From the NCBI RefSeq assembly GCF_003063575.1, contig NZ_NESC01000006.1, positions 124,001-188,000 on the forward strand: 64,000 bases of DNA, given 5' to 3'. The DNA is from Limnohabitans sp. Jir72 (GTDB lineage: Bacteria > Pseudomonadota > Gammaproteobacteria > Burkholderiales > Burkholderiaceae_C). Shown here one piece after another: positions 30,263 through 42,914 of the stretch; position 1 is the first letter of the stretch, and every line of letters begins with the position of its first letter. The notes under the pieces are model-generated. The model did not search any database, was not told the origin of the DNA, and saw nothing but the letters and a program-made list of their open reading frames with translations. The position numbers and the translations under genes were made by a program.

Positions 30263-31135
30263 TCAGCTCACTGCATCGGCTGGCTGGCGCTGCAGCATGG
30301 CCAGTGTGCTGGCGATGGTCTTGCGCAGCTCGCGGCGGTCGCAGATGAAGTCCACTGCGCCTTTGGTCTGCAGGAACTCGGCACGCTGGAAGCCCTCGGG
30401 CAGCGTCACGCGCACGGTGGTCTCGATCACGCGGGGGCCTGCAAAGCCAATCAGAGCCTTGGGCTCGGCAATCACCACGTCACCCACAAAGGCAAAGCCA
30501 GCGGACACACCGCCCATGGTCGGGTCGGTCAGCACGCTGATGTAGGGCAGGCCTTTTTTGGCCAGGCGGGTCAGCGCGGCGTTGGTCTTGGCCATTTGCA
30601 TCAGGGACAACAGACCCTCTTGCATGCGGGCACCGCCGGTGGCGGTGAAGCACACGAAAGGCACTTTTTGCGCAATGGCGGTTTCCACGCCGCGCACAAA
30701 GCGTTCGCCCACGACCGAGCCCATCGAGCCGCCCATGAAGTCGAACTCAAAGCAGGCCACCACCAACTCAATGTTGTGCACCGAGCCGCCCATGACCACC
30801 AGGGCATCGGTCTCACCGGTGTTGTCCATGGCTTCTTTGAGGCGCTCGGGGTACTTGCGGCTGTCCTTGAATTTCAAGGGGTCTACGGGCACCACTTCTT
30901 GGCCGATTTCGTAGCGGCCTTCACCGTCCAAGAAGGCGTTGAGGCGGGCACGTGCGCCAATGCGCAGGTGGTGCGAGCAGCTGGGGCAGACGTTCTGGTT
31001 TTCTTCCAGGTCGGTCTTGTAGAGCACGGTCTCGCAGCTGGGGCATTTGATCCACAAGCCTTCGGGCACCGAGCGGCGGTCGGCCGGGTCGGTGTGCTGG
31101 ATCTTGGGGGGCAGCAGTTTTTCTAGCCAACTCAT
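30263..31135 (-). CDS. accD: Acetyl-CoA carboxylase carboxyltransferase beta subunit
   Basis: A 290-residue subunit that, with AccA, transfers the carboxyl group from biotin to acetyl-CoA. A four-Cys zinc ribbon lies near residues 31-53 (CPSCETV and CPSCSHH). The carboxyltransferase core has [11 protein letters not shown] near residue 165 and [13 protein letters not shown] near 202. A GGAGAAC site precedes the start. It follows trpA by 59 bases, an order common in proteobacteria. Confidence 0.98.
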   Translation of the reverse strand: MSWLEKLLPPKIQHTDPADRRSVPEGLWIKCPSCETVLYKTDLEENQNVCPSCSHHLRIGARARLNAFLDGEGRYEIGQEVVPVDPLKFKDSRKYPERLKEAMDNTGETDALVVMGGSVHNIELVVACFEFDFMGGSMGSVVGERFVRGVETAIAQKVPFVCFTATGGARMQEGLLSLMQMAKTNAALTRLAKKGLPYISVLTDPTMGGVSAGFAFVGDVVIAEPKALIGFAGPRVIETTVRVTLPEGFQRAEFLQTKGAVDFICDRRELRKTIASTLAMLQRQPADAVS

Positions 31136-31194
31136 GAGGGTTCTCCTTCAGGGGCGGATTATCGTTGAAACGCCTTCGGCGACTTGCAACGGGA

Positions 31195-32004
31195 TCAGGC
31201 GTCCAGCGCTTGGCGGATGCCGCTCAAAAACTCGGAGGCCACGGTGTTGACGCGATCGGCCGGTTCGGCATCGATCAACTGGATCAGGCGGCTGCCAATG
31301 ACCACTGCATCGGCCACGCGGCTGATGGCCTTGGCTGTGGCGGCGTCGCGGATGCCAAAGCCCACGCCCACCGGCACGCTCACGTGCTGGCGGATGCGCG
31401 GCAGCATGGCTTCCACGGCGTCGGTGTCCAGCGTGCCCGACCCTGTGACGCCCTTGAGCGACACGTAATACACATAACCGCTGGCGACCTGGGCCACTTG
31501 CCGCATGCGCTCGTCGGTGGAGGTGGGGGCCAGCAAAAAGATCAGGTCCATGCTGTGGGCGCGCAGCTTGGCGGCAAATTCCACGCATTCTTCGGGCGGG
31601 TAATCCACAATCAGCACGCCGTCGACACCCGCAGCGGATGCGTCGCGGATGAAGCTGTCGGTGCCGTGTTTTTGGTCGTAGCGCTCCACCGGGTTGGCGT
31701 AGCCCATCAGCACCACGGGCGTGGTGGTGTTGGTCTGGCGGAACTCGCGCACCATGGCCAGCACCTGCACCAGGCCAATGCCCAAGGCCAGGGCCTTGTC
31801 GCCCGCCTTCTGGATCACGGGGCCGTCGGCAGAGGGGTCGGAAAACGGGACGCCCAACTCAATGATGTCGGATCCGGCGGCGGCCATGGCATGCATCAGC
31901 GAAGGGGTGCTGTTCGCAAACGGGAAACCTGCGGTGACGAAAGGGATCAAGGCTTTGCGGCCTTGCGCCTTGAGCTGGGAGAGGGTGGAATCGATGCGGC
32001 TCAT
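31195..32004 (-). CDS. trpA: Tryptophan synthase alpha subunit
   Basis: A 269-residue TIM-barrel subunit that cleaves indole-glycerol phosphate. The catalytic Glu lies in [17 protein letters not shown] near residue 48 and the Asp a few residues later. [14 protein letters not shown] and GVGFGIRD are also conserved. The ATG at 32004 is the family-like start ([11 protein letters not shown]); the longer open frame upstream overlaps trpB. Eight bases separate it from the trpB stop, so the two subunits are made together. Confidence 0.98.
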   Translation of the reverse strand: MSRIDSTLSQLKAQGRKALIPFVTAGFPFANSTPSLMHAMAAAGSDIIELGVPFSDPSADGPVIQKAGDKALALGIGLVQVLAMVREFRQTNTTTPVVLMGYANPVERYDQKHGTDSFIRDASAAGVDGVLIVDYPPEECVEFAAKLRAHSMDLIFLLAPTSTDERMRQVAQVASGYVYYVSLKGVTGSGTLDTDAVEAMLPRIRQHVSVPVGVGFGIRDAATAKAISRVADAVVIGSRLIQLIDAEPADRVNTVASEFLSGIRQALDA

Positions 32005-32012
32005 GTCAGCCC

Positions 32013-33296
32013 TCACTTCACGAAATTCACGGGCTGCTCGCCGCCTTTGACCGATTGGCCTTGGCAGCTGGGGCGGCAATAAAAATCAGCGTTCGACAGG
32101 TCGGCCACGGTGCCGATGTCCTTGTCGCCGCGGCCGGACAGGTTGACCAAAATGCTTTGGTCAGGGCGCATGGTTTTGGCCAGCTGCATGGCGTAGGCCA
32201 CGGCGTGGCTCGACTCCAGCGCGGGGATGATGCCCTCGGTGCGGCACAGGTAGTGGAAGGCTTCGAGCGCTTCCTTGTCGGTGATGCCCACGTACTCGGC
32301 GCGGCCGATGTCCTTCAAGAAGGCGTGTTCAGGACCGACACCGGGGTAGTCCAAGCCCGCGCTCACGCTGTGGGTTTCGGTGATCTGGCCGTTGTCGTCT
32401 TGCAGGATGTAGGTGCGGTTGCCGTGCAGCACGCCAGGGCTGCCCAGTTGCAATGAGCACGAGTGCTTGCCCGAATCCATGCCTTCGCCTGCGGCTTCCA
32501 CGCCGATCAGACGGGTGTTCTCGTGGGCGATGTAGGGGTAGAAGATGCCCATGGCGTTGCTGCCGCCGCCCACGCAGGCCAGCACAGCATCAGGCTGTTC
32601 CTCGGCCATCTTCAAGCTTTTGAACATCTCGGGCATCTGTGTGAGGCACTCTTCGCCAATCACGCTCTGGAAGTCGCGAACCATCATCGGGTAAGGGTGC
32701 GGGCCTGCCACCGTGCCGATGATGTAGAAGGTGTTGTCCACATTGGCCACCCAGTCGCGCATGGCCTCGTTCAGGGCGTCTTTGAGCGTCTTGCTGCCCG
32801 ACTCGACCGGGATCACGGTCGCGCCCAAGAGCTTCATGCGGTAGACGTTGGGGCTTTGGCGCTTGACGTCTTCGCTGCCCATGTAGACCACGCACTCCAG
32901 GCCGTAGCGGGCACAGATGGTGGCCGTGGCCACGCCGTGCTGGCCCGCGCCGGTCTCGGCAATGATGCGGGTTTTGCCCATGCGCTTGGCGAGCATGGCC
33001 TGGCCGATGGTGTTGTTGATCTTGTGGGCGCCGGTGTGGTTGAGGTCTTCGCGCTTCAAAAAGATCTGCGCGCCGCCCATCTCGCGGCTCATGCGGGCGG
33101 CGTGGTAGACAGGGGAGGGACGGCCCACAAAGTGCGCCAGCTCGGACTTGAACTCGGCCACGAACTCGGGGTCGTGCTGGTACTTGGCGTAAGCGTCTTT
33201 GAGCTCGTTGATGGCGTGCGTCAGGGTTTCGCTGACAAAGCTGCCGCCGTAAATGCCGAAATGGCCCTTGGCGTCGGGTTGTTGGTAATCGTACAT
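32013..33296 (-). CDS. trpB: Tryptophan synthase beta subunit
   Basis: A 427-residue PLP enzyme that joins indole and serine. The PLP Lys lies in HTGAHKINN near residue 92, and GGGSNAMG binds the cofactor phosphate. The catalytic Glu is in AETGAGQHG. The start is placed at [14 protein letters not shown], since upstream residues overlap the gap to trpF. The C-terminus carries about 25 residues beyond the usual end, with [10 protein letters not shown] in them; the two Cys are unusual. Confidence 0.97.
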   Translation of the reverse strand: MYDYQQPDAKGHFGIYGGSFVSETLTHAINELKDAYAKYQHDPEFVAEFKSELAHFVGRPSPVYHAARMSREMGGAQIFLKREDLNHTGAHKINNTIGQAMLAKRMGKTRIIAETGAGQHGVATATICARYGLECVVYMGSEDVKRQSPNVYRMKLLGATVIPVESGSKTLKDALNEAMRDWVANVDNTFYIIGTVAGPHPYPMMVRDFQSVIGEECLTQMPEMFKSLKMAEEQPDAVLACVGGGSNAMGIFYPYIAHENTRLIGVEAAGEGMDSGKHSCSLQLGSPGVLHGNRTYILQDDNGQITETHSVSAGLDYPGVGPEHAFLKDIGRAEYVGITDKEALEAFHYLCRTEGIIPALESSHAVAYAMQLAKTMRPDQSILVNLSGRGDKDIGTVADLSNADFYCRPSCQGQSVKGGEQPVNFVK

Positions 33297-33330
33297 GGGG
33301 TGTTCAGGCGGCCTAGAGTCCGCTAAAAAT

Positions 33331-34005
33331 TCAAGAGAGGTCAGCGTCTGCAGCACGCACAGCCGCTACAAATTGCTGGATCAGGTCGGCATCTTTCAGG
33401 CCTTTGCCCGATTCAATGCCCGAGCTCACGTCAACGGCCAAAGACCGTGCCCGTGGGCGCAAGGTGCGCATGCCATCGGCCACGTTTGCAGGTGTGAGTC
33501 CACCAGACAAAACGAGGTGAGCATTGACGCTTGGTGGCAGCAGTGACCAATTGAATGTTTTCCCGCCGCCGCCGAACCCGTCGACATGAGCGTCGAGCAA
33601 GATGGCTTGGGCTTTTTGGTGAATTTCCGCAAATTTTACCAAGTCGAAGCGGGCCGCTTCGGTCAGGGGGATTCGAGCGGCCTTCAGGTGGGGGCGTCCC
33701 GTGGCTTGGCTCATGGCCTCGCAGAAATCTGCCGTTTCGTCGCCATGAAACTGCAGCAATGCGCCGGGCACTGCAGCGCAGGCCTGGCGGATGCGCTCGG
33801 GTGTGTCGTTCACAAACAGCAAGACGGGCGTGACAAAGGCGGGCAGCAGACCGGCCAGTTCAGCGGCGCGTTCGATGGTCACATGGCGCGGGCTGGGCGG
33901 GTAAAGCACAAAGCCGACCGCGTCTGTACCCGCCTGCACGGCGGCCTGAACATCGGCTTCGCGGGTGAAACCGCACATCTTGATGCGGGTGCGTTGCATG
34001 GTCAT
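33331..34005 (-). CDS. trpF: Phosphoribosylanthranilate isomerase
   Basis: A 224-residue TIM barrel for the Amadori rearrangement in tryptophan synthesis. The general base Cys lies in IKMCGFT near residue 10 and the general acid Asp in [12 protein letters not shown] near residue 138. ATG 34005 overlaps the truA stop; the ATG two codons later is equally possible. trpF, trpB and trpA are in order, while the other trp genes are not in this window. Confidence 0.97.
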   Translation of the reverse strand: MTMQRTRIKMCGFTREADVQAAVQAGTDAVGFVLYPPSPRHVTIERAAELAGLLPAFVTPVLLFVNDTPERIRQACAAVPGALLQFHGDETADFCEAMSQATGRPHLKAARIPLTEAARFDLVKFAEIHQKAQAILLDAHVDGFGGGGKTFNWSLLPPSVNAHLVLSGGLTPANVADGMRTLRPRARSLAVDVSSGIESGKGLKDADLIQQFVAAVRAADADLS

Positions 34006-34787
34006 GGCAACCAGTCAAAGGGTGGGGTGGTGTCGGGCAGGCCCCATTGTGCATCGTAGATGGGGCCCGCAAAGTACAGGCCATCCGGCGAATAAGTGGG
34101 GGCGGCTGCGTCACGGCGCTTGGCATGCAGCACTTGCAGCATCCAGTCGGGACTTTGCTGGCCTTGGCCTACTTGGACCATGCAACCCATGATGTTGCGG
34201 ATCATGTGGTGCAAGAAAGCATTGCCTTCAAACTCAAAACGCCAGTAATGGCCTTTGCGGGAGATGTCAATCTTGTGCAGCGTTTTAACGGGTGAGAGCG
34301 CTTGGCAGCTGCTGGCACGAAACGATGAGAAGTCATGCTCACCCAGCAAATGCAGGCTGGCTTGCTGCATGGCCTCTTGCGCCAAAGGTCGGTAGGACCA
34401 GCCCACGCGGCGTGCGTCGAGGCTGGGGCGCACGGGTGAGTCAAGCAGAACATAGACATAACGCCTGCCTGTGGCACTGGCGCGGCAGTGGAAGCTGTCG
34501 GGCACGTATTGCGCCCATTGGACGGCAATGTCACGCGGTAAAAAGCGGTTGGTTCCGCGCACCCAAGAATAGGGTGTACGGTCCAGGTCGGTGTCGAAAT
34601 GCACCACCTGCATCAGGCCATGGACCCCGGCATCGGTTCGACCGGCGCACAGGGTGCTGACGCGGGGTACATCGCAAAAGGCCGCGAGGGCCTTTTCGAG
34701 TTTGTCCTGAATCGTCAGGCCGGAAGACTGGCTTTGCCAGCCTTGGTAGGCCGTGCCGCAATAGCTGACACCGAGCGCCAGCCTCAC
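34002..34787 (-). CDS. truA: tRNA pseudouridine(38-40) synthase
   Basis: A 261-residue enzyme that modifies the anticodon stem-loop. The catalytic Asp lies in CAGRTDAGVHG near residue 52, and NAFLHHMIRNIMG near residue 190 is the late signature. It overlaps the end of fimV by four bases and the start of trpF by four bases, so it is coupled in both directions. The asd-fimV-truA-trpF order is widespread in Burkholderiales. Confidence 0.97.
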   Translation of the reverse strand: MRLALGVSYCGTAYQGWQSQSSGLTIQDKLEKALAAFCDVPRVSTLCAGRTDAGVHGLMQVVHFDTDLDRTPYSWVRGTNRFLPRDIAVQWAQYVPDSFHCRASATGRRYVYVLLDSPVRPSLDARRVGWSYRPLAQEAMQQASLHLLGEHDFSSFRASSCQALSPVKTLHKIDISRKGHYWRFEFEGNAFLHHMIRNIMGCMVQVGQGQQSPDWMLQVLHAKRRDAAAPTYSPDGLYFAGPIYDAQWGLPDTTPPFDWLP

Positions 34788-36403
34788 GCGATCTGATCGA
34801 GCATCTGTTGTGCTCGAGACCGTAGTTCACCACTGCCGTTTGAGGCGACAGACATGATCAGTGAGCGAGCCAATTCCTTGTCACCCGAGAGCAACAATTG
34901 GCTGGCCAGTGCCAGTTTGCTTTGTTCCTCCGCCTCGTTGGCGGGGGGGGTGGACGGTAAATCCAAGTCAATGCCAGCCATTTGAGGTGGAATATCCACA
35001 ACCGGCTCTGTTGTGGTGGACGGGGTTGGGAAATCGTCATAAGACGGGGCAAACACTGCGTGGGATTGTGTGTTTTTCTTTCGGGAGTAGACCACCAAAG
35101 CCAAGAGGGCAAGCAAGGCGGCAACGATCCAGGCCCACTGCTGTATCAGTTGATCCATCCATGGGCGACTTTCAGTGCGCGTTTCCGGAACAGGTGATGG
35201 GGTGTCTGATGTTGTTGATTTTTTAGGATCTTTGGCCAATGCCTCGAGATCTTGCATATTTTTGTTCAGCGCAGCCAGTTGGTCTTCTTCATCTTTGGTT
35301 TGTCGCCCTGCAGCGAGTTTGGCCTCATCGCTGCCGTCACCCGCTTGGGCTTTGGACAAGGTCAATTTGTCTTGCTTCAAGCTGGGCGGGAGGGTATTTT
35401 GATTTTCCGGTGTGATGTTGCCTGACATTTCACGATTTTTGGCAGAGCCGACCAACAAAGCTGATTCGGCTACCCTGCGCGCGTAAGCGGCAAAGTCTCG
35501 GTTCTGTGCCGTGATGGCTTGATGCGCTTCTGTTCGTGAGACCTCAGTCGCTTCACTGGCGCTGGGTATACGCAAAACAGCACCCGCACGAACCAAATTG
35601 ACGTTGCCTTCGATGAATGAATTGGGATTGTTGCGAACCATGGCCAACAGCATTTGGTCTAAGGATACGTTGTCGGGTACGCAACCCATGATCAAATGCG
35701 ACACGGTATCGCCTGGGTTTATGGTGACGGTGTCACCGGCATTTTTGGTCAAGGCTTTTTGACGCTTGGCGGGGGATGCGCTTGAAGCCTGCATGCCGTT
35801 GTTGATGACTGGATCAAAGCGGTGGACTGGCGTCAGATGGCTGCTGCTGTCGATGCCACTTGATGGGGCATTCTCGTTGCTGGGGACAGGTGCTACCGCA
35901 ACAGGCGCTGTGCGGGCTGGGTTGTACTCTTGTTGAAGTGGGGGCTGTGCTGACAAGCTCGCCTGCCGACCGGTCGCTGATGGACTGGCTGAATTGAGCA
36001 GCATGGCGTAGTTTTTGACTGTACGACCAGCTGACCATTGCGCTTCCAGGATCAAATCAATGAACGAATCCTGCACTGGGTTGCGACCACTCAAGACGAT
36101 CACGGGGCGGCCGTCATGGCGGTTCTCAATCCTTGTAACCATGCCGCTCAATGCGGCATTGAATTCCATACCTGCTTGCCTAAAGCTCGCGGGTGATGCC
36201 AGCTGAGCTTGAAGACCGCGCAATTCATCTGGTGTGAATTGTGTGATTTCCACCTCGGCACGCAAGGGCTCACCAATAGAGGATTGAACTTGAAATTTGC
36301 CCAAGGTCAGAGCATGCGAGGGAAGACTACAAACAAGCAAGACGCCAACGCTGATGACCTTTGTTTTTGTCAATTTAGCTTTTTTAAGTGTCGTTTTATG
36401 CAT
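34784..36403 (-). CDS. fimV: FimV-like peptidoglycan-binding inner-membrane protein
   Basis: A 539-residue protein. A signal peptide (about residues 1-32, hydrophobic VISVGVLLVCSL) precedes the FimV N-terminal domain TLGKFQVQSSIGEPLRAEVE. A LysM-like segment (about 225-280) follows with TINPGDTVSHLI. A membrane helix WIVAALLALLALVVYS lies near residue 435, and a short TPR-like tail ends the protein. FimV organises polar structures and type IV pili in Pseudomonas, where it is about 900 residues; this one is much shorter. Its codons are visibly more AT-rich than the neighbours. ATG 36403 is chosen for the signal peptide. Confidence 0.9.
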   Translation of the reverse strand: MHKTTLKKAKLTKTKVISVGVLLVCSLPSHALTLGKFQVQSSIGEPLRAEVEITQFTPDELRGLQAQLASPASFRQAGMEFNAALSGMVTRIENRHDGRPVIVLSGRNPVQDSFIDLILEAQWSAGRTVKNYAMLLNSASPSATGRQASLSAQPPLQQEYNPARTAPVAVAPVPSNENAPSSGIDSSSHLTPVHRFDPVINNGMQASSASPAKRQKALTKNAGDTVTINPGDTVSHLIMGCVPDNVSLDQMLLAMVRNNPNSFIEGNVNLVRAGAVLRIPSASEATEVSRTEAHQAITAQNRDFAAYARRVAESALLVGSAKNREMSGNITPENQNTLPPSLKQDKLTLSKAQAGDGSDEAKLAAGRQTKDEEDQLAALNKNMQDLEALAKDPKKSTTSDTPSPVPETRTESRPWMDQLIQQWAWIVAALLALLALVVYSRKKNTQSHAVFAPSYDDFPTPSTTTEPVVDIPPQMAGIDLDLPSTPPANEAEEQSKLALASQLLLSGDKELARSLIMSVASNGSGELRSRAQQMLDQIA

Positions 36404-36444
36404 ATTCTCTGACCTATTTAGTTGTATATCGAAGATATCACAAC

Positions 36445-37575
36445 TTAAGCATCGAGCAAGATGCGCAGCATGCGGCGCAGCGGCTCGGCTGCACCCCACA
36501 GCAACTGGTCGCCAATGGTGAAAGCGCCAACATATTCAGGGCCCATGGCCAATTTGCGCACGCGGCCCACCGGAATGGTCATGGTGCCGGTGACCGCCAC
36601 AGGGGTCAGGTCTTGGATGGTGGCTTCACGGGTGTTGGGCACCACTTTGACCCAGGCGTTGTCGGCAGCAAGCATGGCTTCGATGTCGGCCACCGGCACG
36701 TCCTTTTTGAGCTTGAAAGTCAGTGCTTGGCTGTGGCAGCGCATGGCACCCACGCGCACGCAAAAACCGTCGACCGGGATGGCGGCAGAGTCAAAACCCT
36801 CACCCATGCCCAAAATCTTGTTGGTTTCGGCCATGCCTTTCCACTCTTCCTTGGACATGCCGTTGCCCAGGTCTTTGTCGATCCAGGGAATCAGCGAGCC
36901 ACCCAGCGGCACGCCAAAGTTAGCGGTCTCGGACGCTGTCAGGGCGCGTTGTTTGGCCACAACCATGCGGTCTATTTCCAAAATGGCGCTCTTGGGGTCG
37001 TCCAACAGGGCTTTGACTTCGGCGTTCAGAGTGCCGTATTGGGTCAGCAACTCGCGCATGTGCTGCGCGCCACCGCCCGAAGCCGCTTGGTAAGTCTGGG
37101 TGCTCATCCACTCCACCAGACCGGCTTTGTACAAAGCGCCCACGCCCATCAGCATGCACGAGACGGTGCAGTTGCCGCCCACCCAGTTGTTGCCACCGTG
37201 GGCCAAGGCGTTCTTGATCACGGGCATGTTGACCGGATCCAAGATGATCACGGCGTCTTTTTCCATGCGCAGGGTCGATGCGGCGTCGATCCAGTGGCCG
37301 TTCCAGCCAGCAGCACGCAGCTTGGGGAAGACTTCGGAGGTGTAGTCACCACCTTGGGCAGTGATGATGATCTCGCAGCGCTTGAGCTGCTCGATGTTGA
37401 AGGCGTCTTGCAGCGTGGTTTCGTTCTTGGCCATCGAGGGGGCTTTGCCGCCCGCGTTCGATGTGGAGAAAAACAATGGCTCGATCAGGTCAAAGTCTTT
37501 TTCCTGAATCATGCGGTCCATCAGAACCGAGCCGACCATGCCGCGCCAGCCGACCAAACCTACTAACTTGCTCAT
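36445..37575 (-). CDS. asd: Aspartate-semialdehyde dehydrogenase
   Basis: A 376-residue NADP enzyme that reduces aspartyl phosphate, at the branch point to lysine, threonine, methionine and isoleucine. The N-terminus is [14 protein letters not shown] (cofactor site), the catalytic Cys lies in [10 protein letters not shown] near residue 135 and the His in MRCHSQAL near 279. This is the Gram-negative form of the enzyme. AAAGGGCG serves as ribosome-binding site seven bases before ATG. A putative leader peptide and pairing structures lie upstream. Confidence 0.98.
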   Translation of the reverse strand: MSKLVGLVGWRGMVGSVLMDRMIQEKDFDLIEPLFFSTSNAGGKAPSMAKNETTLQDAFNIEQLKRCEIIITAQGGDYTSEVFPKLRAAGWNGHWIDAASTLRMEKDAVIILDPVNMPVIKNALAHGGNNWVGGNCTVSCMLMGVGALYKAGLVEWMSTQTYQAASGGGAQHMRELLTQYGTLNAEVKALLDDPKSAILEIDRMVVAKQRALTASETANFGVPLGGSLIPWIDKDLGNGMSKEEWKGMAETNKILGMGEGFDSAAIPVDGFCVRVGAMRCHSQALTFKLKKDVPVADIEAMLAADNAWVKVVPNTREATIQDLTPVAVTGTMTIPVGRVRKLAMGPEYVGAFTIGDQLLWGAAEPLRRMLRILLDA

Positions 37576-37580
37576 TTCAA

Positions 37581-37660
37581 CGCCCTTTCAGTTTTTAAAA
37601 CAGTGTTTGACCAGACTGTTTGCCCGGCTCGTCTGGCCGGGAGGGCGCACGACGAACCAG
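37581..37660 (-). promoter_or_regulatory. Putative attenuator of asd: alternative stems and SD-sequestering segment
   Basis: Read towards asd, GGTTCGTC (37658-37651) pairs with GACGAGCC (37633-37626) with one wobble. CCAGAC (37636-37631) pairs with GTCTGG (37616-37611). AAACAGT (37621-37615) pairs with ACTGTTT (37604-37598), followed by one more T. Each neighbour shares bases with the next, so the stems are mutually exclusive (1:2, 2:3, 3:4). CGCCCT (37647-37642) is an exact complement of AGGGCG (37586-37581) in the asd ribosome-binding site. The third stem is short, with no long T-tract, so translational control is as likely as termination. The functional role is inference. Confidence 0.45.
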
Positions 37661-37666
37661 GCCGGA

Positions 37667-37768
37667 TCAGCCCTTAATGGTCGTGGTTTTTGTGGAAGTC
37701 GCACGCGCACCAGCAGCCACTGCAGAGGCAGTGATCAGGTTCAGGGAGAACAGGCGGGCGTGGAACAT
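37667..37768 (-). CDS. Putative 33-residue leader peptide upstream of asd
   Basis: ATG 37768 opens a 33-codon frame, MFHARLFSLNLITASAVAAG followed by a tail ending in TSTKTTTIKG. The last ten residues hold five Thr, two Lys and one Ile, amino acids made through the Asd reaction. It ends 91 bases before asd. TACAAT (37781-37776) lies seven bases ahead of the ATG and there is no ribosome-binding site, so the ORF would be translated from a leaderless transcript. It lies downstream of leuB. The Thr-rich end resembles the idea of ThrL in enterobacteria, but no homology is claimed. Confidence 0.45.
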   Translation of the reverse strand: MFHARLFSLNLITASAVAAGARATSTKTTTIKG

Positions 37769-37824
37769 GGCCGAAATTGTAATGGATGCTGCCTGAGTGC
37801 TTCCTGACAGCATCCATGCGCTTT

Positions 37825-39581
<1,757 letters not shown>

Positions 39582-39601
39582 GCTGTGATTCCTCGAACGC
39601 T

Positions 39602-41023
39602 TCAGGCAAATTTGCGGATGTCGACAAAGTGGCCGTGCACGGCCGCAGCGGCGGCCATGGCGGGGCTGACCAAGTGGGTGCGGCCGCCCGCGCCCTGACG
39701 GCCTTCGAAGTTGCGGTTGGACGTCGATGCGCATCGCTCGCCGGGTTCCAGGCGGTCTGCGTTCATGGCCAGGCACATGGAGCAACCGGGCTCGCGCCAC
39801 TCAAAGCCTGCGGCCTTGAAGATGTCGTGCAAGCCTTCTGCTTCAGCTTGGGCTTTGACCAAGCCCGAGCCAGGCACGACCATGGCGAGCTTGACGTTCT
39901 TGGCCACTTTTTGGCCAAGCTTTTTAACGATGGCGGCTGCTTCGCGCATGTCTTCGATGCGGCTGTTGGTGCACGAGCCGATGAAGACCTTGTCGATGGT
40001 GATGTCGGCCAATGCCTTGCCGGGCTGCAAGCCCATGTAAGTCAGTGCACGCTCAATGGCATCGCGCTTGACATCGTCTTTTTCTTTGTCGGGGTCGGGC
40101 GTGTGGCCGTCGATGCCCAGCACCATTTCGGGCGATGTGCCCCAGGTCACTTGCGGCACGATGGCGCTGGCGTCCAGCTCCACCACGGCGTCAAAGTGCG
40201 CGCCGGGGTCGGATTGCAAGGTCTTCCAGTAAGCCACGGCGTGGTCCCACTCGACACCCGTGGGCGAGAGCAAACGGCCTTTGACATACTCGATGGTCTT
40301 CTCGTCCACCGCCACCAAGCCAGCGCGTGCGCCGCCTTCGATGGCCATGTTGCAGACCGTCATGCGGCCTTCCATAGAGAGGCCACGGATGGCCGAGCCT
40401 GCGAATTCGATGGTGTAGCCGGTGCCGCCAGCGGTGCCGATCTTGCCGATGATGGCCAGCACGATGTCTTTGCCCGTGAGGCCTTTGGCCAGTGTGCCTT
40501 CGACCTTGATCAGCATGTTCTTGGCTTTTTTGGCCAACAGGGTTTGCGTGGCCATGACGTGCTCGACCTCGGAGGTGCCGATGCCGTGGGCCAGTGCGCC
40601 GAAAGCCCCGTGGGTGGATGTGTGCGAGTCGCCGCAGACCACCGTCATGCCAGGCAGGGTGGCGCCGTTTTCAGGGCCAATGACGTGCACGATGCCTTGG
40701 CGCTTGGACAGGAACGGAAAGAACGCGGCCGAGCCGTATTCCTTCATGTTGGCGTCGAGTGTGGTGATTTGCTCTTTGCTGATCGGGTCTGTGATGCCGT
40801 CGTAACCCATTTCCCAGCCCGTGGTGGGGGTGTTGTGGTCAGCGGTGGCCACGATGGAGCTGACGCGCCAGACTTTGCGGCCGGCTTGGCGAATGCCTTC
40901 AAAGGCTTGGGGGCTGGTGACTTCGTGGACCAGGTGGCGGTCGATGTAGAGGACGGAAGTGCCGTCTTCTTCGGTGTGGACGACGTGTTCGTCCCAGATC
41001 TTGTCGTAAAGCGTGCGTGCCAT
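39602..41023 (-). CDS. leuC: 3-isopropylmalate dehydratase large subunit
   Basis: A 473-residue [4Fe-4S] aconitase-family subunit. The cluster Cys residues lie in FIGSCTNSR near residue 348 and in GCSMCLAMN near 408-411. [13 protein letters not shown] near residue 131 and [13 protein letters not shown] near the end are conserved. AAGGAAG precedes the ATG. The upstream region has a candidate -10 TAAAAT (41055-41050) and a large stem-loop. Confidence 0.98.
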   Translation of the reverse strand: MARTLYDKIWDEHVVHTEEDGTSVLYIDRHLVHEVTSPQAFEGIRQAGRKVWRVSSIVATADHNTPTTGWEMGYDGITDPISKEQITTLDANMKEYGSAAFFPFLSKRQGIVHVIGPENGATLPGMTVVCGDSHTSTHGAFGALAHGIGTSEVEHVMATQTLLAKKAKNMLIKVEGTLAKGLTGKDIVLAIIGKIGTAGGTGYTIEFAGSAIRGLSMEGRMTVCNMAIEGGARAGLVAVDEKTIEYVKGRLLSPTGVEWDHAVAYWKTLQSDPGAHFDAVVELDASAIVPQVTWGTSPEMVLGIDGHTPDPDKEKDDVKRDAIERALTYMGLQPGKALADITIDKVFIGSCTNSRIEDMREAAAIVKKLGQKVAKNVKLAMVVPGSGLVKAQAEAEGLHDIFKAAGFEWREPGCSMCLAMNADRLEPGERCASTSNRNFEGRQGAGGRTHLVSPAMAAAAAVHGHFVDIRKFA

Positions 41024-41111
41024 GGAGCTTCCTTGCTGTGCAGCCTGCCATTTTATGCGGATAGGCGGCCTTCATCAGGACGTCTGCCATGGCCTTTTGG
41101 TCGCTGCGGTG

Positions 41112-41204
41112 ACTTGAGCGGCCGGGGCCCGGGGCTGCCAAGCCTCATCAGTCGCTTCGCGCCAGCCAATCGGCCTGACAGCCCCAGGCCCCAACCGCTC
41201 AAGT
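41112..41204 (-). promoter_or_regulatory. Large stem-loop upstream of leuC
   Basis: Two 25-base arms (41112-41136 and 41180-41204) form an inverted repeat around a 43-base loop. They differ at three positions, and all three become G-U pairs when the minus strand is the RNA, while on the plus strand they are C-A mismatches. This suggests an RNA structure selected on the strand of leuC, which starts 89 bases downstream. No T-tract follows on that strand. Role unknown. Confidence 0.5.
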
Positions 41205-41220
41205 GGTGGTTTTTCTCATG

Positions 41221-41245
41221 AAAAAGCCCGCACAAGGCGGGCTTT
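41221..41245 (-). terminator. Intrinsic terminator of gltA
   Basis: GCCCGC (41226-41231) and GCGGGC (41237-41242) form a stem extended by A/T pairs. On the minus strand it is followed by a T run (41225-41221). It lies 21 bases after the gltA stop. Confidence 0.85.
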
Positions 41246-41266
41246 AGGGGTTCGGGTGTTAACCGA

Positions 41267-42565
<1,299 letters not shown>

Positions 42566-42605
42566 GGCGGGGTTCCTCAAAAATTCAGGTGTGATCCGGT
42601 TTGGA

Positions 42606-42914
42606 TCACGCTCTCAACATGTCCAGGACTTCACGCACCTCTTCGGTGCTGATCTCGGGCTGGAGCTCCTTGCGGCGCAACAGCAAGTCCATGAGATCGT
42701 TGTCAGACAGGTCCATCAGCACATACATGCCTCGGGCTTGACCGACGGTCAAGCGAGAATCATGCCGGGCGAAGAAGCGTTCGATGAACAGATCGTTCTC
42801 GAGCAAACCACGCCGGCTGCGCCAGCGCAATTTGCTGAGAGACCGTTCACTCAAGGGAGCATCGCGGTCGGCGCCTGCCAAAGACGCGTCTTCGAGAATC
42901 GGTGTGACGGTCAT
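42606..42914 (-). CDS. sdhE: Succinate dehydrogenase assembly factor (FAD insertion)
   Basis: A 102-residue SdhE/Sdh5-family protein that promotes covalent flavin attachment to SdhA. The signature [10 protein letters not shown], containing the RGxxE motif, lies near residue 34. The first 25 residues are not conserved. The ATG shares one base with the sdhB stop (TGATG), so the factor is made with its substrate complex. Confidence 0.95.
   Translation of the reverse strand: MTVTPILEDASLAGADRDAPLSERSLSKLRWRSRRGLLENDLFIERFFARHDSRLTVGQARGMYVLMDLSDNDLMDLLLRRKELQPEISTEEVREVLDMLRA

Noticed and set aside
41137..41179. CTGATGAG in the loop of the leuC upstream stem, like a hammerhead ribozyme core
   Set aside because: The second core strand GAAA is missing after the following small stem, and no matching cleavage-site helix is present.
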